Positions 1 to 7,946 of a stretch of 48,767 nucleotides of DNA are shown piece by piece. The notes under the pieces were generated by a model. It did no database searches. It was not told the DNA's origin and was given only the letters and a program-made list of their open reading frames with translations. Source of the DNA: an uncultured Pseudomonadales bacterium (GTDB lineage: Bacteria > Pseudomonadota > Gammaproteobacteria > Pseudomonadales > Cellvibrionaceae); the NCBI GenBank assembly GCA_947487765.1, contig CANKXO010000009.1, positions 1 to 48,767 on the forward strand. Reading direction: 5' to 3'. The translations under genes and the position numbers were made by a program. The number at the start of each line of letters is the position of its first letter. Positions within the stretch are counted from its first letter, which is position 1.

Positions 1-25
1 GGTCATCGTCAAGCTTTTAATTAAG

Positions 26-56
26 AGCCCTGTCCGGTATCGGATAGGGCTTTTTT
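26..56 (+). terminator. Rho-independent terminator of an upstream gene outside the window
   Basis: An 11-bp stem (26–36 with 41–51, one G·T pair) closes on a GTAT loop and is followed by six T. It lies directly after a TAA at 22–24 in frame 1, so it probably ends a + strand gene of which only the last few codons could be present here. Confidence 0.85.
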
Positions 57-105
57 AATGCCTGTGCGAAAATTAGAAGTGAAGAGAAATATTGCAGGGT
101 ATTAT

Positions 106-600
106 TTATACCGTGTCTAATGGCAGCTCATTGGTATCAACAGCCTTGCGCATAACAAAACTGGACTGTACGCCTGTAACCCCCTCTAATTTAGTGAGTT
201 TGCCTAATAGGAATAATTGGTAGGCTTCCATATCTTTCACGACAACCTTTAATTGATAATCAGCTGTTGAACCAGTAATTAAGAGGCACTCTTGTACTTC
301 AGGGTAACTGGATACGGCTAACTCAAAATTGGAAAAGCGATCGGGCGTATGTCTATCCATGCTGATACTAATAAGGGCGGTTAAGGTTAAGCCTAATTTT
401 TTTTCATCGAGCAATGTTACTGTTTTACCTATGATGCCAGCTTCACTTAACGCTTTAACGCGGCGTGAGCATGGAGAGGCGGACAGCCCTATTTTATCTG
501 CAAGCTCTAAATTACTGATTCCCCCGTTTTTTTGTAATTCTTTTAGGATCTTCTTATCCGTGCGATCTAAATGCATCATGATTGATTTCTCAGTATTCAT
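106..600 (-). CDS. Lrp/AsnC family transcriptional regulator
   Basis: The protein has an N-terminal AsnC-type winged helix (LDRTDKKILKELQKNGGISN, then a recognition helix around SASPCSRRVKAL) and a C-terminal RAM/ligand-binding half (SSYPEVQECLLITGSTADYQ). This is the standard Lrp/AsnC architecture at about 160 residues. Members bind amino acids and control amino-acid metabolism genes as dimers or octamers. The gene is divergent from leuA, sharing the 640–908 region, so leuA is an obvious candidate target, but that is inference. The start is uncertain. I give the ATG at 600. A TTG at 639 has a better Shine-Dalgarno-like AAGG, and an ATG pair at 579/576 would start just before the conserved LDRTD, as is usual for the family. 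The exact paralog (Lrp, AsnC, BkdR and so on) cannot be told from sequence alone. Confidence 0.88.
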   Translation of the reverse strand: MNTEKSIMMHLDRTDKKILKELQKNGGISNLELADKIGLSASPCSRRVKALSEAGIIGKTVTLLDEKKLGLTLTALISISMDRHTPDRFSNFELAVSSYPEVQECLLITGSTADYQLKVVVKDMEAYQLFLLGKLTKLEGVTGVQSSFVMRKAVDTNELPLDTV

Positions 601-639
601 TGCTGTTGAATAATAGGCTAGACTCTTGCCAGAAAGCAA

Positions 640-908
640 TGAATGACCTTTAATTAGTTGTTTTTTGGTTTTTTATTGCTTTGATTTGTTGTTTTTTCGC
701 GTAATTAGCAATTACATTGTGTGTTTCTGAGGTTAGAATAGCTAACAATCGGTTATGCAATTTCACTAAAGAATTTACCCTGTTCTTTAGATGGCTAAAT
801 TCTCATGAGGGATCTAGTGCTTAAAGGCTCAAAAAGTCTCTATAGCTCGAAATTGCTAAGCTGAGCATTATCCAGAGTGATGTCACCATTTTTACGAGAA
901 CTTACCTA
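640..908. promoter_or_regulatory. Divergent regulatory region between Lrp-type gene and leuA
   Basis: This is an AT-rich spacer with T-tracts near 660–700, as expected for Lrp-type binding, but I see no clear sigma70 hexamers. At its 3' end a nine-codon reading frame (ATG 880 to TAA 907–909) overlaps the leuA ATG by one base (TAATG). It could act as a coupled leader; see findings. Confidence 0.4.
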
Positions 909-2591
909 ATGAGCCCGTTTAATTGCAATAAATATCGTCCATTTCCTATCATCAATAAATCTGATCGTCGTTGGCCTTCGGAAGTTATTACTCAAGCGCC
1001 GATTTGGTGTGCAGTTGATTTAAGAGATGGTAATCAAGCGCTGATCGAACCTATGACGGTTGTTCAAAAGCAGCGTCTTTGGCGGCTGCTCATAAAGCTC
1101 GGTTTTAAAGAAATTGAAATTGGTTTTCCTTCTGCCTCACAACCTGATTATGACTTTTGCCGTTGGTTGATTGAGGAAAATCAAATTCCACACGATGTAA
1201 AAATTCAAGCCCTCACACAAGCACGTCCGGAGCTTATTATGCGGACTTACGAAGCGTTAAAGGGCGTTAAGCAGGCTATTGTACATGTCTATAATTCTAC
1301 TTCTCCTGTTCAGCGAGAGAAGGTATTTAATTTAGATAAAGCTGGAATTATGGATATTGCGCGAAGAGGGGCTCAGACGGTGTTAGATGAATCCATGAAG
1401 TATCCTGATACTGATTGGTATTTTGAGTATTCTCCAGAGAGCTTTTCGAGTACTGAAATCGATTATTCCATAGAAGTGTGTAATGCCGTTATTGACATAT
1501 GGAAGCCAACTCCAGGGCGTAAAGCGATTTTTAACTTGCCGGCAACAGTTGAATGTGCGACTCCCAATGTTTTTGCGGATCAAATAGAAACTTTTTGCGA
1601 TAAGATTAATTCGAGAGACTCTATCGTTGTTAGTTTGCATACGCATAATGATCGTGGTTCTGCTGTCGCAGCGGCTGAACTAGGGTTGATGGCGGGCGCT
1701 GATAGAGTTGAAGGGACATTGATGGGCAATGGTGAGCGTACGGGGAATATGGATATAGTGACAATGGCTATGAATCTGTACAGCCAAGGTATTGATCCGG
1801 AGTTAGATTTATCTAATGCGGATGAAGTTGTTCGAGTGGTTGCTGAATGTACGCAAATACAAACTCATCCTCGACACCCGTGGTTTGGTGAGCTTGTTTA
1901 CACGGCTTTCTCTGGTAGTCATCAGGATGCAATTCGCAAATGTTTGGCCCAGCAGAAAGAGGGTGAAGTGTGGGATGTTGCCTACCTTCCTATCGATCCT
2001 CAGGATTTGGGTCGAGATTATCAATCAGTCATTCGTGTTAATAGTCAATCAGGTAAAGGAGGGGTAGCTTATGTTCTGGAGCATGAGTTTGGCTTGCATC
2101 TCCCCCGTTGGTTGCAAATTGAGGCGAGCCGTAAGGTGCAAGTCTATGCAGAAAATAATTCAACTGAAGTAACATCACGTCAGATATGGGAAATTGTTGA
2201 GCAATCATTTATGAGTGTGGATGCAGCCTACCAACTTCATTCCTACCATTTAGATCGTAACGACAGTCATGAAATAATACGGGCAACATTAACATCGAAT
2301 CAATCTGGTCAACCAGATATAACACTTAATGGTCAGGCAGAAGGAGTGCTATCGGCTTTCTGTCGAGCTATTCAGCAGACATTTGGATTTGATATAGAAG
2401 TTATCAATTATGATCAGCATGCACTCGGAAGTGGTGTGGATGCTTGTGCGGTTAGCTATGTTCAGCTGAAAGTAAACGGTAAGCGCTACTGTGGTATCTC
2501 AAAAGATGCCGATACTATTACGGCTAATCTCAATGCTATATTGGCATGTGTCAGTCAAATTAATGAAGCAGAAGTGAGCCTTTCTGCATAG
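909..2591 (+). CDS. leuA: 2-isopropylmalate synthase
   Basis: This enzyme condenses 2-oxoisovalerate with acetyl-CoA to give 2-isopropylmalate, the first committed step of leucine synthesis in the cytoplasm. The HMGL-like TIM barrel occupies roughly residues 25–310, with the catalytic DLRDGNQ motif (37–43), the metal-binding HTHNDRG (244–250) and NGERTGN (274–280). The C-terminal allosteric LeuA dimer domain (about 430–555) is present. At 560 aa it is the long type-2 LeuA seen in Pseudomonas and actinobacteria. The start is an ATG with only a weak upstream GAGA and overlaps the stop of a nine-codon frame. The gene stands alone: no leuB, leuC or leuD is adjacent. Leucine feedback through the C-terminal domain is expected from the family. 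Confidence 0.97.
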   Translation: MSPFNCNKYRPFPIINKSDRRWPSEVITQAPIWCAVDLRDGNQALIEPMTVVQKQRLWRLLIKLGFKEIEIGFPSASQPDYDFCRWLIEENQIPHDVKIQALTQARPELIMRTYEALKGVKQAIVHVYNSTSPVQREKVFNLDKAGIMDIARRGAQTVLDESMKYPDTDWYFEYSPESFSSTEIDYSIEVCNAVIDIWKPTPGRKAIFNLPATVECATPNVFADQIETFCDKINSRDSIVVSLHTHNDRGSAVAAAELGLMAGADRVEGTLMGNGERTGNMDIVTMAMNLYSQGIDPELDLSNADEVVRVVAECTQIQTHPRHPWFGELVYTAFSGSHQDAIRKCLAQQKEGEVWDVAYLPIDPQDLGRDYQSVIRVNSQSGKGGVAYVLEHEFGLHLPRWLQIEASRKVQVYAENNSTEVTSRQIWEIVEQSFMSVDAAYQLHSYHLDRNDSHEIIRATLTSNQSGQPDITLNGQAEGVLSAFCRAIQQTFGFDIEVINYDQHALGSGVDACAVSYVQLKVNGKRYCGISKDADTITANLNAILACVSQINEAEVSLSA

Positions 2592-2699
2592 CTTTACAGA
2601 ACAGTAAGTTGTGAGGTTAACCTGGGTTCGCCAGTGTGCCTCCACTGTCTTTATGACTTTCTTTTCAAGTTATACTGTTATTGATGAAAGGGAGAAATT

Positions 2700-3068
2700 A
2701 TGTCTTATCAATCAATAAATTTTAATAAAAAGCTAAGTTTGTTCAGTGAACAGTGGGAGCCTAAAGTAATAGCGGAGATGAATGATTACCAATTCAAGAT
2801 AGTAAAAATTGAAGGTGATTTCGTATGGCATATTCATTCTGATACAGACGAAACATTTATTGTTTTGGAGGGTGATCTGCGCATAGATTTTAGAGATGGC
2901 CATGTAAATGTATTAGCCGGCGAAATGTATGTTGTTCCTAAGGGGGTAGAGCACAAGCCCTATGCTGAAAATGAAGTGAAAATGCTTTTGATAGAGCCTC
3001 GAGATGTTTTAAATACGGGTGATGAAGAAGCTAGCGAGGTTACAGCGGTCAATAATGTCTGGATATAA
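2700..3068 (+). CDS. Small cupin-domain protein
   Basis: A single-domain cupin of 122 aa. Cupin motif 1 is seen as WHIHSDTDETFIVLEGDL, with putative metal ligands H44, H46 and E51. Motif 2 is GEMYVVPKGVEHKP, with H85. These residues suggest a mononuclear metal site in a small beta-barrel, as in many mannose-6-phosphate-isomerase-like or sensor cupins. A good ribosome binding site (AAGGGAG) precedes the ATG. A TATACT-like −10 is visible at 2671–2676 without a matching −35. It stands alone between leuA and alr with no obvious partner. The substrate cannot be predicted; enzyme and ligand-binding roles are both possible. Confidence 0.85.
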   Translation: MSYQSINFNKKLSLFSEQWEPKVIAEMNDYQFKIVKIEGDFVWHIHSDTDETFIVLEGDLRIDFRDGHVNVLAGEMYVVPKGVEHKPYAENEVKMLLIEPRDVLNTGDEEASEVTAVNNVWI

Positions 3069-3264
3069 AGCTAACGGGTTGCTCAAGTATGTTCAGTCCA
3101 TGCCAAAAGCATAGTCTCCGTAGTGAGCTTTTTGCTACGCTTAAGGATGCCCTTAGATAAGGTAATCAGTTATTGCTAATTCATCGAATATAATGCCTGT
3201 GGATATCTTCGGTTTTTGAAAATTGCTAGACTAATCCTTTTAGTATCTCAGGCAAGTATTTTTT

Positions 3265-4395
3265 ATGATTTCTACAGGGCAACTCATCATTGATTTAACC
3301 GCCATACAGAAAAATTGGCAATTGCTTAATCAAAAAACCGGTGTGGATACAGAATGTGCGGCGGTCGTTAAAGCAAATGCTTATGGGTTGGGAGCTGTAC
3401 CTGTTGCACGTTCATTAATCGGCGTTGGTTGTCGTACATTTTTTGTTGCTACTTTGGATGAAGCAATTGAGCTACGTGAGGCAGTAGTCGGAGAGTATAA
3501 AATTATTGTGCTTGGTGGTATGGCAAGCAATCATTATAAAGAATGCGCCCGCTATCAGTTGACTCCTACACTGGTTACTTTTCAACAATTGAGCCTATGG
3601 CAAATGGCTTGTTCTCAAGATGCTTCTCAAAAAGAAGAGTGGCAGTCGCCGGTTATTAAAATCGATACAGGAATGCATCGTTTAGGGCTTAGCCTCAACG
3701 AAATTAAGCAGTTAATTTTAGAGAAAAATTTATTAACGTCATTGTCTCCTAATATATTCATGAGCCATTTGGCTTGTGCTGACGAACCGTCCCACCCTTT
3801 AAATAATCAGCAGCTAAGCGCTTTTTGCTATGTCTTGAATGAATTAAAACAGCTTTTACCTAATGTTAAAGCGAGCTTTGCTAATTCGTCGGGCATTTAT
3901 TTAGGTAACAATTATCAATTTGATATTGTGCGTCCAGGTGTTTCACTTTATGGCGCAAATCCTACGCTTGATCTTGCCAACCCCATGACTCCTGTCGTTA
4001 AACTTTCTGTTCCAATTAATCAAATAAAGGGTGTTCCTGTGGGTGATAGTGTAGGGTATGGCGCGAGCTATAAAGCTAAAAAAGATACTCGAATAGCAGT
4101 TACTTTTGGTGGTTATGCTGATGGTTTATTTCGTATTTTGGGGAGTGGTGGCAAAGGTTTCTATTGTGGCTATCCTGTGCCTATAGCCGGACGAGTTTCT
4201 ATGGATTCAATTGCTTTTGATATCTCTTCTGTGCCTGATGCTTTGCTTAGTGAAGAGAATAATATGATTGAGATTTTAGGTGAGCATCAAACGGTTGATC
4301 AATTGGCGGTACAAGCTTCAACGATTGCTTATGAAATTTTAACCAGTTTGGGGCAGCGTTATCATCGAACTTATCAAGGTGGGGTGGTTGCGTGA
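3265..4395 (+). CDS. alr: Alanine racemase
   Basis: A PLP-dependent fold-type III enzyme interconverting L- and D-alanine for peptidoglycan precursors. The PLP-binding lysine is in VVKANAYGLGA (K36) and the opposite catalytic tyrosine is in SVGYGASY (Y265). The C-terminal beta-domain shows the GRVSMD motif. The length of 376 aa is slightly longer than typical (about 360). No strong Shine-Dalgarno sequence precedes the ATG. The last bases overlap the GTG start of birA by 4 nt (GTGA), indicating translational coupling. Whether this is the only alanine racemase of the genome cannot be told from the window. Confidence 0.95.
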   Translation: MISTGQLIIDLTAIQKNWQLLNQKTGVDTECAAVVKANAYGLGAVPVARSLIGVGCRTFFVATLDEAIELREAVVGEYKIIVLGGMASNHYKECARYQLTPTLVTFQQLSLWQMACSQDASQKEEWQSPVIKIDTGMHRLGLSLNEIKQLILEKNLLTSLSPNIFMSHLACADEPSHPLNNQQLSAFCYVLNELKQLLPNVKASFANSSGIYLGNNYQFDIVRPGVSLYGANPTLDLANPMTPVVKLSVPINQIKGVPVGDSVGYGASYKAKKDTRIAVTFGGYADGLFRILGSGGKGFYCGYPVPIAGRVSMDSIAFDISSVPDALLSEENNMIEILGEHQTVDQLAVQASTIAYEILTSLGQRYHRTYQGGVVA

Positions 4396-5369
4396 ATGCT
4401 GCATCTGAAGCTTTGCTAAGGTTATTAGTGGATGGTCAATTTCACTCAGGAGAAGTAATTGGAAATCGATTAAAAATTTCTAGAACGGCTGTATGGAAAA
4501 AGTTGCAGGCGCTGTCTGACTATGGGCTTGAGGTGGAATCTGTTAAGGGTAAAGGCTATCGTTTGCTGACGCCCCTAGAGTTTTTAGATAAAGAAATAAT
4601 CGTTGATCACTTGGGTCGCAAAGTGAAGGGTTTGTTGAGTGAGTTGGAGGTGCTAACGGTTGTTGATTCTACCAATAGTTATTTGATGAGTCGTATTGGC
4701 CATGATAAAGCTAACGGTCGGGTTTGTTTTGCTGAATATCAGGCGGGTGGGCGTGGTCGTCGAGGTCGAGAATGGGTTAGCCCGTTAGGCAATATTGCAT
4801 TGTCCTTGTCTTGGGAATTTGAGCAGGGAGCGGCGTCTTTAGAGGGTTTGAGTCTGGCTGTTGGTGTTGGTGTTGTGCAGGCTCTTGCTGATCAGGGGGT
4901 TGATAGTGTTCAGCTGAAATGGCCAAACGATATATTGGTTCGTTCAGCTAAGTTGGGTGGTATCTTGATTGAAATGACAGGAGATCCAACTGGACGTTGT
5001 CAAGTGGTGATTGGAATTGGCCTTAACACAGTAATATCACCTTTGCAGGATGTAATTGAACAGCCTTATATTGCGTTATCCCAGATTTCAGATGATTATT
5101 CACGAAACAAATTGGCAGCTTCGCTGTTGAATCACTTGTTACCTATTGTGGCAACGTTTTCCGAGGAGGGTTTTGTGAAGTATCGTTCTACGTGGGAATC
5201 TGTAGATGCTTACAGAGATAAGAAAGTTGTTGTTATTTCTGGTCAGCAACGATCTGAAGGCGTGGCTCGTGGAGTCAATGAAGTTGGTGCCCTGCAATTA
5301 GATATAGGGAATGAGCTTTCCGCTATACACGGTGGAGAATTGTCGCTGAGGCTTTCTGATGATCCTTGA
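4392..5369 (+). CDS. birA: Bifunctional biotin–protein ligase / biotin operon repressor
   Basis: The protein has an N-terminal winged helix (about 1–60, with SRTAVWKKLQAL as recognition helix), then a class-II biotin ligase domain with the biotinyl-AMP loop (GGRGRRGREWVSP, about 119–131) and KWPNDILV, and a short C-terminal SH3-like domain. It activates biotin with ATP and transfers it to the acetyl-CoA carboxylase carrier protein. With its DNA-binding domain it should also repress biotin genes. The start is a GTG overlapping the alr stop, and its own 3' end overlaps coaX by 11 nt. The birA–coaX order is the one found in Pseudomonas and its relatives. Confidence 0.96.
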   Translation: MNAASEALLRLLVDGQFHSGEVIGNRLKISRTAVWKKLQALSDYGLEVESVKGKGYRLLTPLEFLDKEIIVDHLGRKVKGLLSELEVLTVVDSTNSYLMSRIGHDKANGRVCFAEYQAGGRGRRGREWVSPLGNIALSLSWEFEQGAASLEGLSLAVGVGVVQALADQGVDSVQLKWPNDILVRSAKLGGILIEMTGDPTGRCQVVIGIGLNTVISPLQDVIEQPYIALSQISDDYSRNKLAASLLNHLLPIVATFSEEGFVKYRSTWESVDAYRDKKVVVISGQQRSEGVARGVNEVGALQLDIGNELSAIHGGELSLRLSDDP

Positions 5370-6150
5370 GGTGGATATAGGTAATTCGAGGCTCAAATGG
5401 CGTCTGCGTAATGGAAACAGCACTATCGCGCAAGGAAATGGTGGTCATCAGCTTGACGGTGATTACTCCACTGTATTTTCAGATATTTCTACTCGCCATC
5501 GTGTGCAGAAAATTTGTGTTGCTAGCGTTGTTCCCAAATTTGAAGAAGAATTTACTGCGTGGTGTAAAGAAAATTGGCGGTTGAACCCTGAATATGCAAA
5601 TGTCACAAAATTCTGTGCAGGTGTTGCTAATGGTTATGATGATGTTTCACAAATGGGTATTGATCGATGGTTAGCTGTAGTAGCGGCTTACAATGTCGAT
5701 AAATCGAAACCTTGTTTAGTCATCGATTCCGGGAGTGCATGTACGGTTGATTTGGTATTGTCCAATGGTGTGCATTTGGGTGGGTATATCGTTCCAGGTC
5801 TTGAATTAATGAGGAGTGCTTTATTTCGTGATACTGATCGCGTCAAGTTAAACTCAATTAGTTATGATGAAGAACTGTGTGCGGGTAAGTCAACTCAAAA
5901 GGCAGTTTCTTCCGGTCTGCGTGTAATGGAGTTGGGTTTGGTAATGTTTGCTTTAGAGGAGCTTTTAATGGCAAACGGTAATGACCCAAGGATAGTGCTT
6001 ACAGGTGGTAATGGTTTTAAATTGGCTAAATTGCTAGAAAAGCGGCTTGTTAAACAAAATTTGTTTGCTCGAGTCAGTGGCATAATTGTTGAACCAGAGT
6101 TAGTATTAAATGGCTTGTCCTTGGCTCTAGAAGCAAATTCTTTTCCGTGA
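5359..6150 (+). CDS. coaX: Type III pantothenate kinase
   Basis: It phosphorylates pantothenate in the first step of coenzyme A synthesis, using the ASKHA fold. Visible motifs are the phosphate-binding DIGNSRLKW (6–14), MGIDRW (99–104), DSGSACTVD (123–131) and GGYIVPGLELM, plus a late TGGNG. The 263 aa length fits type III enzymes, which are insensitive to CoA feedback. The ATG lies inside the end of birA (11-nt overlap), so the two are almost certainly co-translated. The combination of biotin ligase and CoaX is a recurrent cofactor pair, but no direct functional link is implied. Confidence 0.95.
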   Translation: MILEVDIGNSRLKWRLRNGNSTIAQGNGGHQLDGDYSTVFSDISTRHRVQKICVASVVPKFEEEFTAWCKENWRLNPEYANVTKFCAGVANGYDDVSQMGIDRWLAVVAAYNVDKSKPCLVIDSGSACTVDLVLSNGVHLGGYIVPGLELMRSALFRDTDRVKLNSISYDEELCAGKSTQKAVSSGLRVMELGLVMFALEELLMANGNDPRIVLTGGNGFKLAKLLEKRLVKQNLFARVSGIIVEPELVLNGLSLALEANSFP

Positions 6151-6203
6151 GCTCAGTTCATAATATTCATAGATAGAACATTAACAATTAGAGAATTCCT
6201 CGT

Positions 6204-6908
6204 ATGCGTTGGATTGTTGCCAGCCTGGTCGTTATAAATATTCTGAGCTTTATATATTTTCAGTTGTTTTCTGAAGCTGCGCTTTCTAGTACCGAGGCCT
6301 CTTCTATTCCAAATATATCGTTATCTACGGGTTCTAAAGAAATTACGCTGTTGTCAGAGGTGGTTGATGAAAGCATATTGGCTGTTGCTGCCCCAATCCT
6401 CCCTCCTAAAATTCAGGAGTTGTCTCGAGAGCCTCTTTGTACTTTGGTGGGCGCTTTCAAGAAATTATTGAAAGCCGAATATTTCGTAGAGCGCCTGCAA
6501 GCTTTAGGGCTTGCGGCTGAGATTAAGGATGTGGTTGTTAATAGTGAGCCGGGGTATTGGCTGCACTTGCCGCCAGAAAAATCTCGAAAAGAGGCTTTGC
6601 GTCGCCTTAGTGAGCTGCAGCGTCGTGGAATAGACAGTTATGTCATTCCGTCGGGTAATCTGGCAAACGGCATTTCTCTTGGAATGTTTTCCAATAAAGA
6701 GCGTGCAGATGCGATGAAAGTGCGTATCAGTAACCAAGGTTATCGTCCAGAAATGGTGAATGTGCCACGCGAACAAAAAGAAACATGGGTGTTCTTGTCT
6801 GAAGGCGAGGCATCAAAAATCAGCCCCGAACGATGGGCAGAGCTACTTTCTTCAGAAGATTACATCCAGAAACGACAAAATTTGTGTACAGATCTTGCGT
6901 CTTACTGA
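6204..6908 (+). CDS. SPOR-domain inner-membrane protein
   Basis: An N-terminal signal anchor (residues 4–22) is followed by a low-complexity Ser/Thr stretch. A periplasmic region with SPOR-like sequence (about 78–200) contains CTLVGAFKKLLKAEYFVERL and a second GISLGMFSNKERADAM segment that looks like a further SPOR-type strand-helix. SPOR domains bind denuded septal glycan in other proteins. A SPOR protein directly after coaX is a conserved neighbour in Pseudomonas-type genomes. The tRNA promoter that follows begins inside its last codons. The precise role is unknown; cell-envelope or division localisation is inferred from the domain. Confidence 0.75.
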   Translation: MRWIVASLVVINILSFIYFQLFSEAALSSTEASSIPNISLSTGSKEITLLSEVVDESILAVAAPILPPKIQELSREPLCTLVGAFKKLLKAEYFVERLQALGLAAEIKDVVVNSEPGYWLHLPPEKSRKEALRRLSELQRRGIDSYVIPSGNLANGISLGMFSNKERADAMKVRISNQGYRPEMVNVPREQKETWVFLSEGEASKISPERWAELLSSEDYIQKRQNLCTDLASY

Positions 6909-6923
6909 AAGTTTCTCTAGAAT
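6895..6923 (+). promoter_or_regulatory. tRNA promoter with GC-rich discriminator
   Basis: A −35 TTGCGT (6895–6900), a 17-bp spacer and a −10 TAGAAT (6918–6923) are followed immediately by CCCGCC. This is the GC-rich discriminator typical of stringently controlled tRNA/rRNA promoters. It overlaps the end of the SPOR gene and precedes tRNA-Thr by about 50 bp. Confidence 0.65.
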
Positions 6924-6976
6924 CCCGCCTCCAGTTGATTGAGGGGCAATTAAATCCCTTCTTCTAATTGGTAATT

Positions 6977-7052
6977 GCTGGCGTAGCTCAGTTGGTAGAG
7001 CAGCTGACTTGTAATCAGCCGGTCGGGGGTTCGACTCCTCTCGCCAGCTCCA
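6977..7052 (+). tRNA. tRNA-Thr (anticodon TGT)
   Basis: A 76-nt cloverleaf with acceptor GCTGGCG/CGCCAGC, D arm GCTCAGTTGGTAGAGC, anticodon loop CTTGTAA, T arm GGGGGTTCGACTCCTC and an encoded CCA end. It corresponds to the position of E. coli thrU at the head of the tRNA–tufB cluster. Confidence 0.97.
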
Positions 7053-7084
7053 AATTATGTAAGCCAATCTGAAAAGGTTGGTCG

Positions 7085-7129
7085 ATAAGCATCTATCTTG
7101 GCTTGTTTTGAGGTAGGTGCTTATTTTTT
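7085..7129 (+). terminator. Rho-independent terminator after tRNA-Thr(TGT)
   Basis: A 14-bp stem (7085–7098 with 7111–7124, two G·U pairs) has a 12-nt loop and runs into a T tract to 7129. It ends the first tRNA unit before the next promoter. Confidence 0.85.
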
Positions 7130-7252
7130 AGATGATCTTATATCTTCATCGCAGGTTTAGTGTTTTAAGTGAGTCAACGTTTTCTTTAGTTTTTCTACTG
7201 ATAACCGTATCTCAGCTATCTCATGTAAGTCTGTGATTTATAAAACAAATAG

Positions 7253-7281
7253 TTGACAGAAGTCGCCGATGAGCGGAGAAT
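7253..7281 (+). promoter_or_regulatory. Second tRNA/tuf promoter
   Basis: A consensus −35 TTGACA (7253–7258), a 17-bp spacer and a −10 GAGAAT (7276–7281) are followed by ACCCCGCC. The discriminator is nearly identical to that of the upstream tRNA promoter. It should drive tRNA-Tyr, tRNA-Gly, tRNA-Thr and probably tuf. Confidence 0.7.
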
Positions 7282-7376
7282 ACCCCGCCTTTGCGCAGCG
7301 GCTTGTCTGTTTTTGTACATGAAATGTCGGTTTTATAGGCTGTTGATATAAGCATTCTGCTATTTGATAAGTTTTA

Positions 7377-7460
7377 GCAGGGGTTCCCGAGTGGCCAAAG
7401 GGATCAGACTGTAAATCTGACGCGCGAGCTTCGGTGGTTCGAATCCACCCCCCTGCACCA
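7377..7460 (+). tRNA. tRNA-Tyr (anticodon GTA)
   Basis: An 84-nt class II tRNA with acceptor GCAGGGG/CCCCTGC, a long variable arm (CGCGCGAGCTTCG region), the anticodon in ACTGTAAAT and encoded ACCA. It is the second member of the conserved Thr-Tyr-Gly-Thr-tuf array. Confidence 0.97.
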
Positions 7461-7533
7461 GTATTGATATCAACAAATGGATTTTGTTTGTTATGGGTAA
7501 GGCAACTCGGAGGCAATAACCGCGAAAATATTT

Positions 7534-7607
<74 letters not shown>

Positions 7608-7691
7608 GTTGGATGGCCAGCCCTTGATGTGGTTGGTGGAGATCGTGCGATGATTGTTGTACGGCTGTAGCTGTGAATAATGAGGTCATTT

Positions 7692-7767
7692 GCTCATGTA
7701 GCTCAGTTGGTAGAGCACACCCTTGGTAAGGGTGAGGTCGGCAGTTCAAATCTGCTCATGAGCTCCA
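7692..7767 (+). tRNA. tRNA-Thr (anticodon GGT)
   Basis: A 76-nt cloverleaf with acceptor GCTCATG/CATGAGC, anticodon loop TTGGTAA and encoded TCCA. It is the last tRNA before tuf. A short dyad at 7782–7788/7806–7812 follows and may be a processing or weak termination hairpin. Confidence 0.97.
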
Positions 7768-7905
7768 GTATTGTTGAATTTAAAGCAGTTTGCCTTAGTG
7801 GTGGGCTGCTTTTGTGTGTTGGTTTTTGACGCAAAAGCGTTGATAGCCAGAAAGAAAGTAAATAACGTCAGAAGTAATTGGTGTTAATTTTTTATCATCT
7901 ATATC

Positions 7906-7921
7906 GCGCATAATTGTGCGC
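7906..7921 (+). repeat. Short dyad in the tuf 5' region
   Basis: GCGCA-N6-TGCGC forms a 5-bp dyad 25 nt before the tuf ATG. A CATAAT at 7909–7914 inside it resembles a −10, but no fitting −35 is visible. It may be a leader hairpin or part of a tuf-specific promoter. Confidence 0.35.
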
Positions 7922-7946
7922 ACTTTGAAACCGGGAGACGCTCACA

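Larger units (their letters stand above)
7053..7376. other. Spacer between tRNA-Thr and tRNA-Tyr units
   Basis: These 324 bases hold no gene that I can support. They contain a terminator (7085–7129) and a second tRNA-type promoter (7253–7281). Reading frames crossing the tRNAs here are chance. Confidence 0.7.

Noticed and set aside
7782..7812. Terminator between tRNA-Thr(GGT) and tuf
   Set aside because: It has only a 7-bp stem with a long loop and a weak T run; read-through into tuf is more likely.
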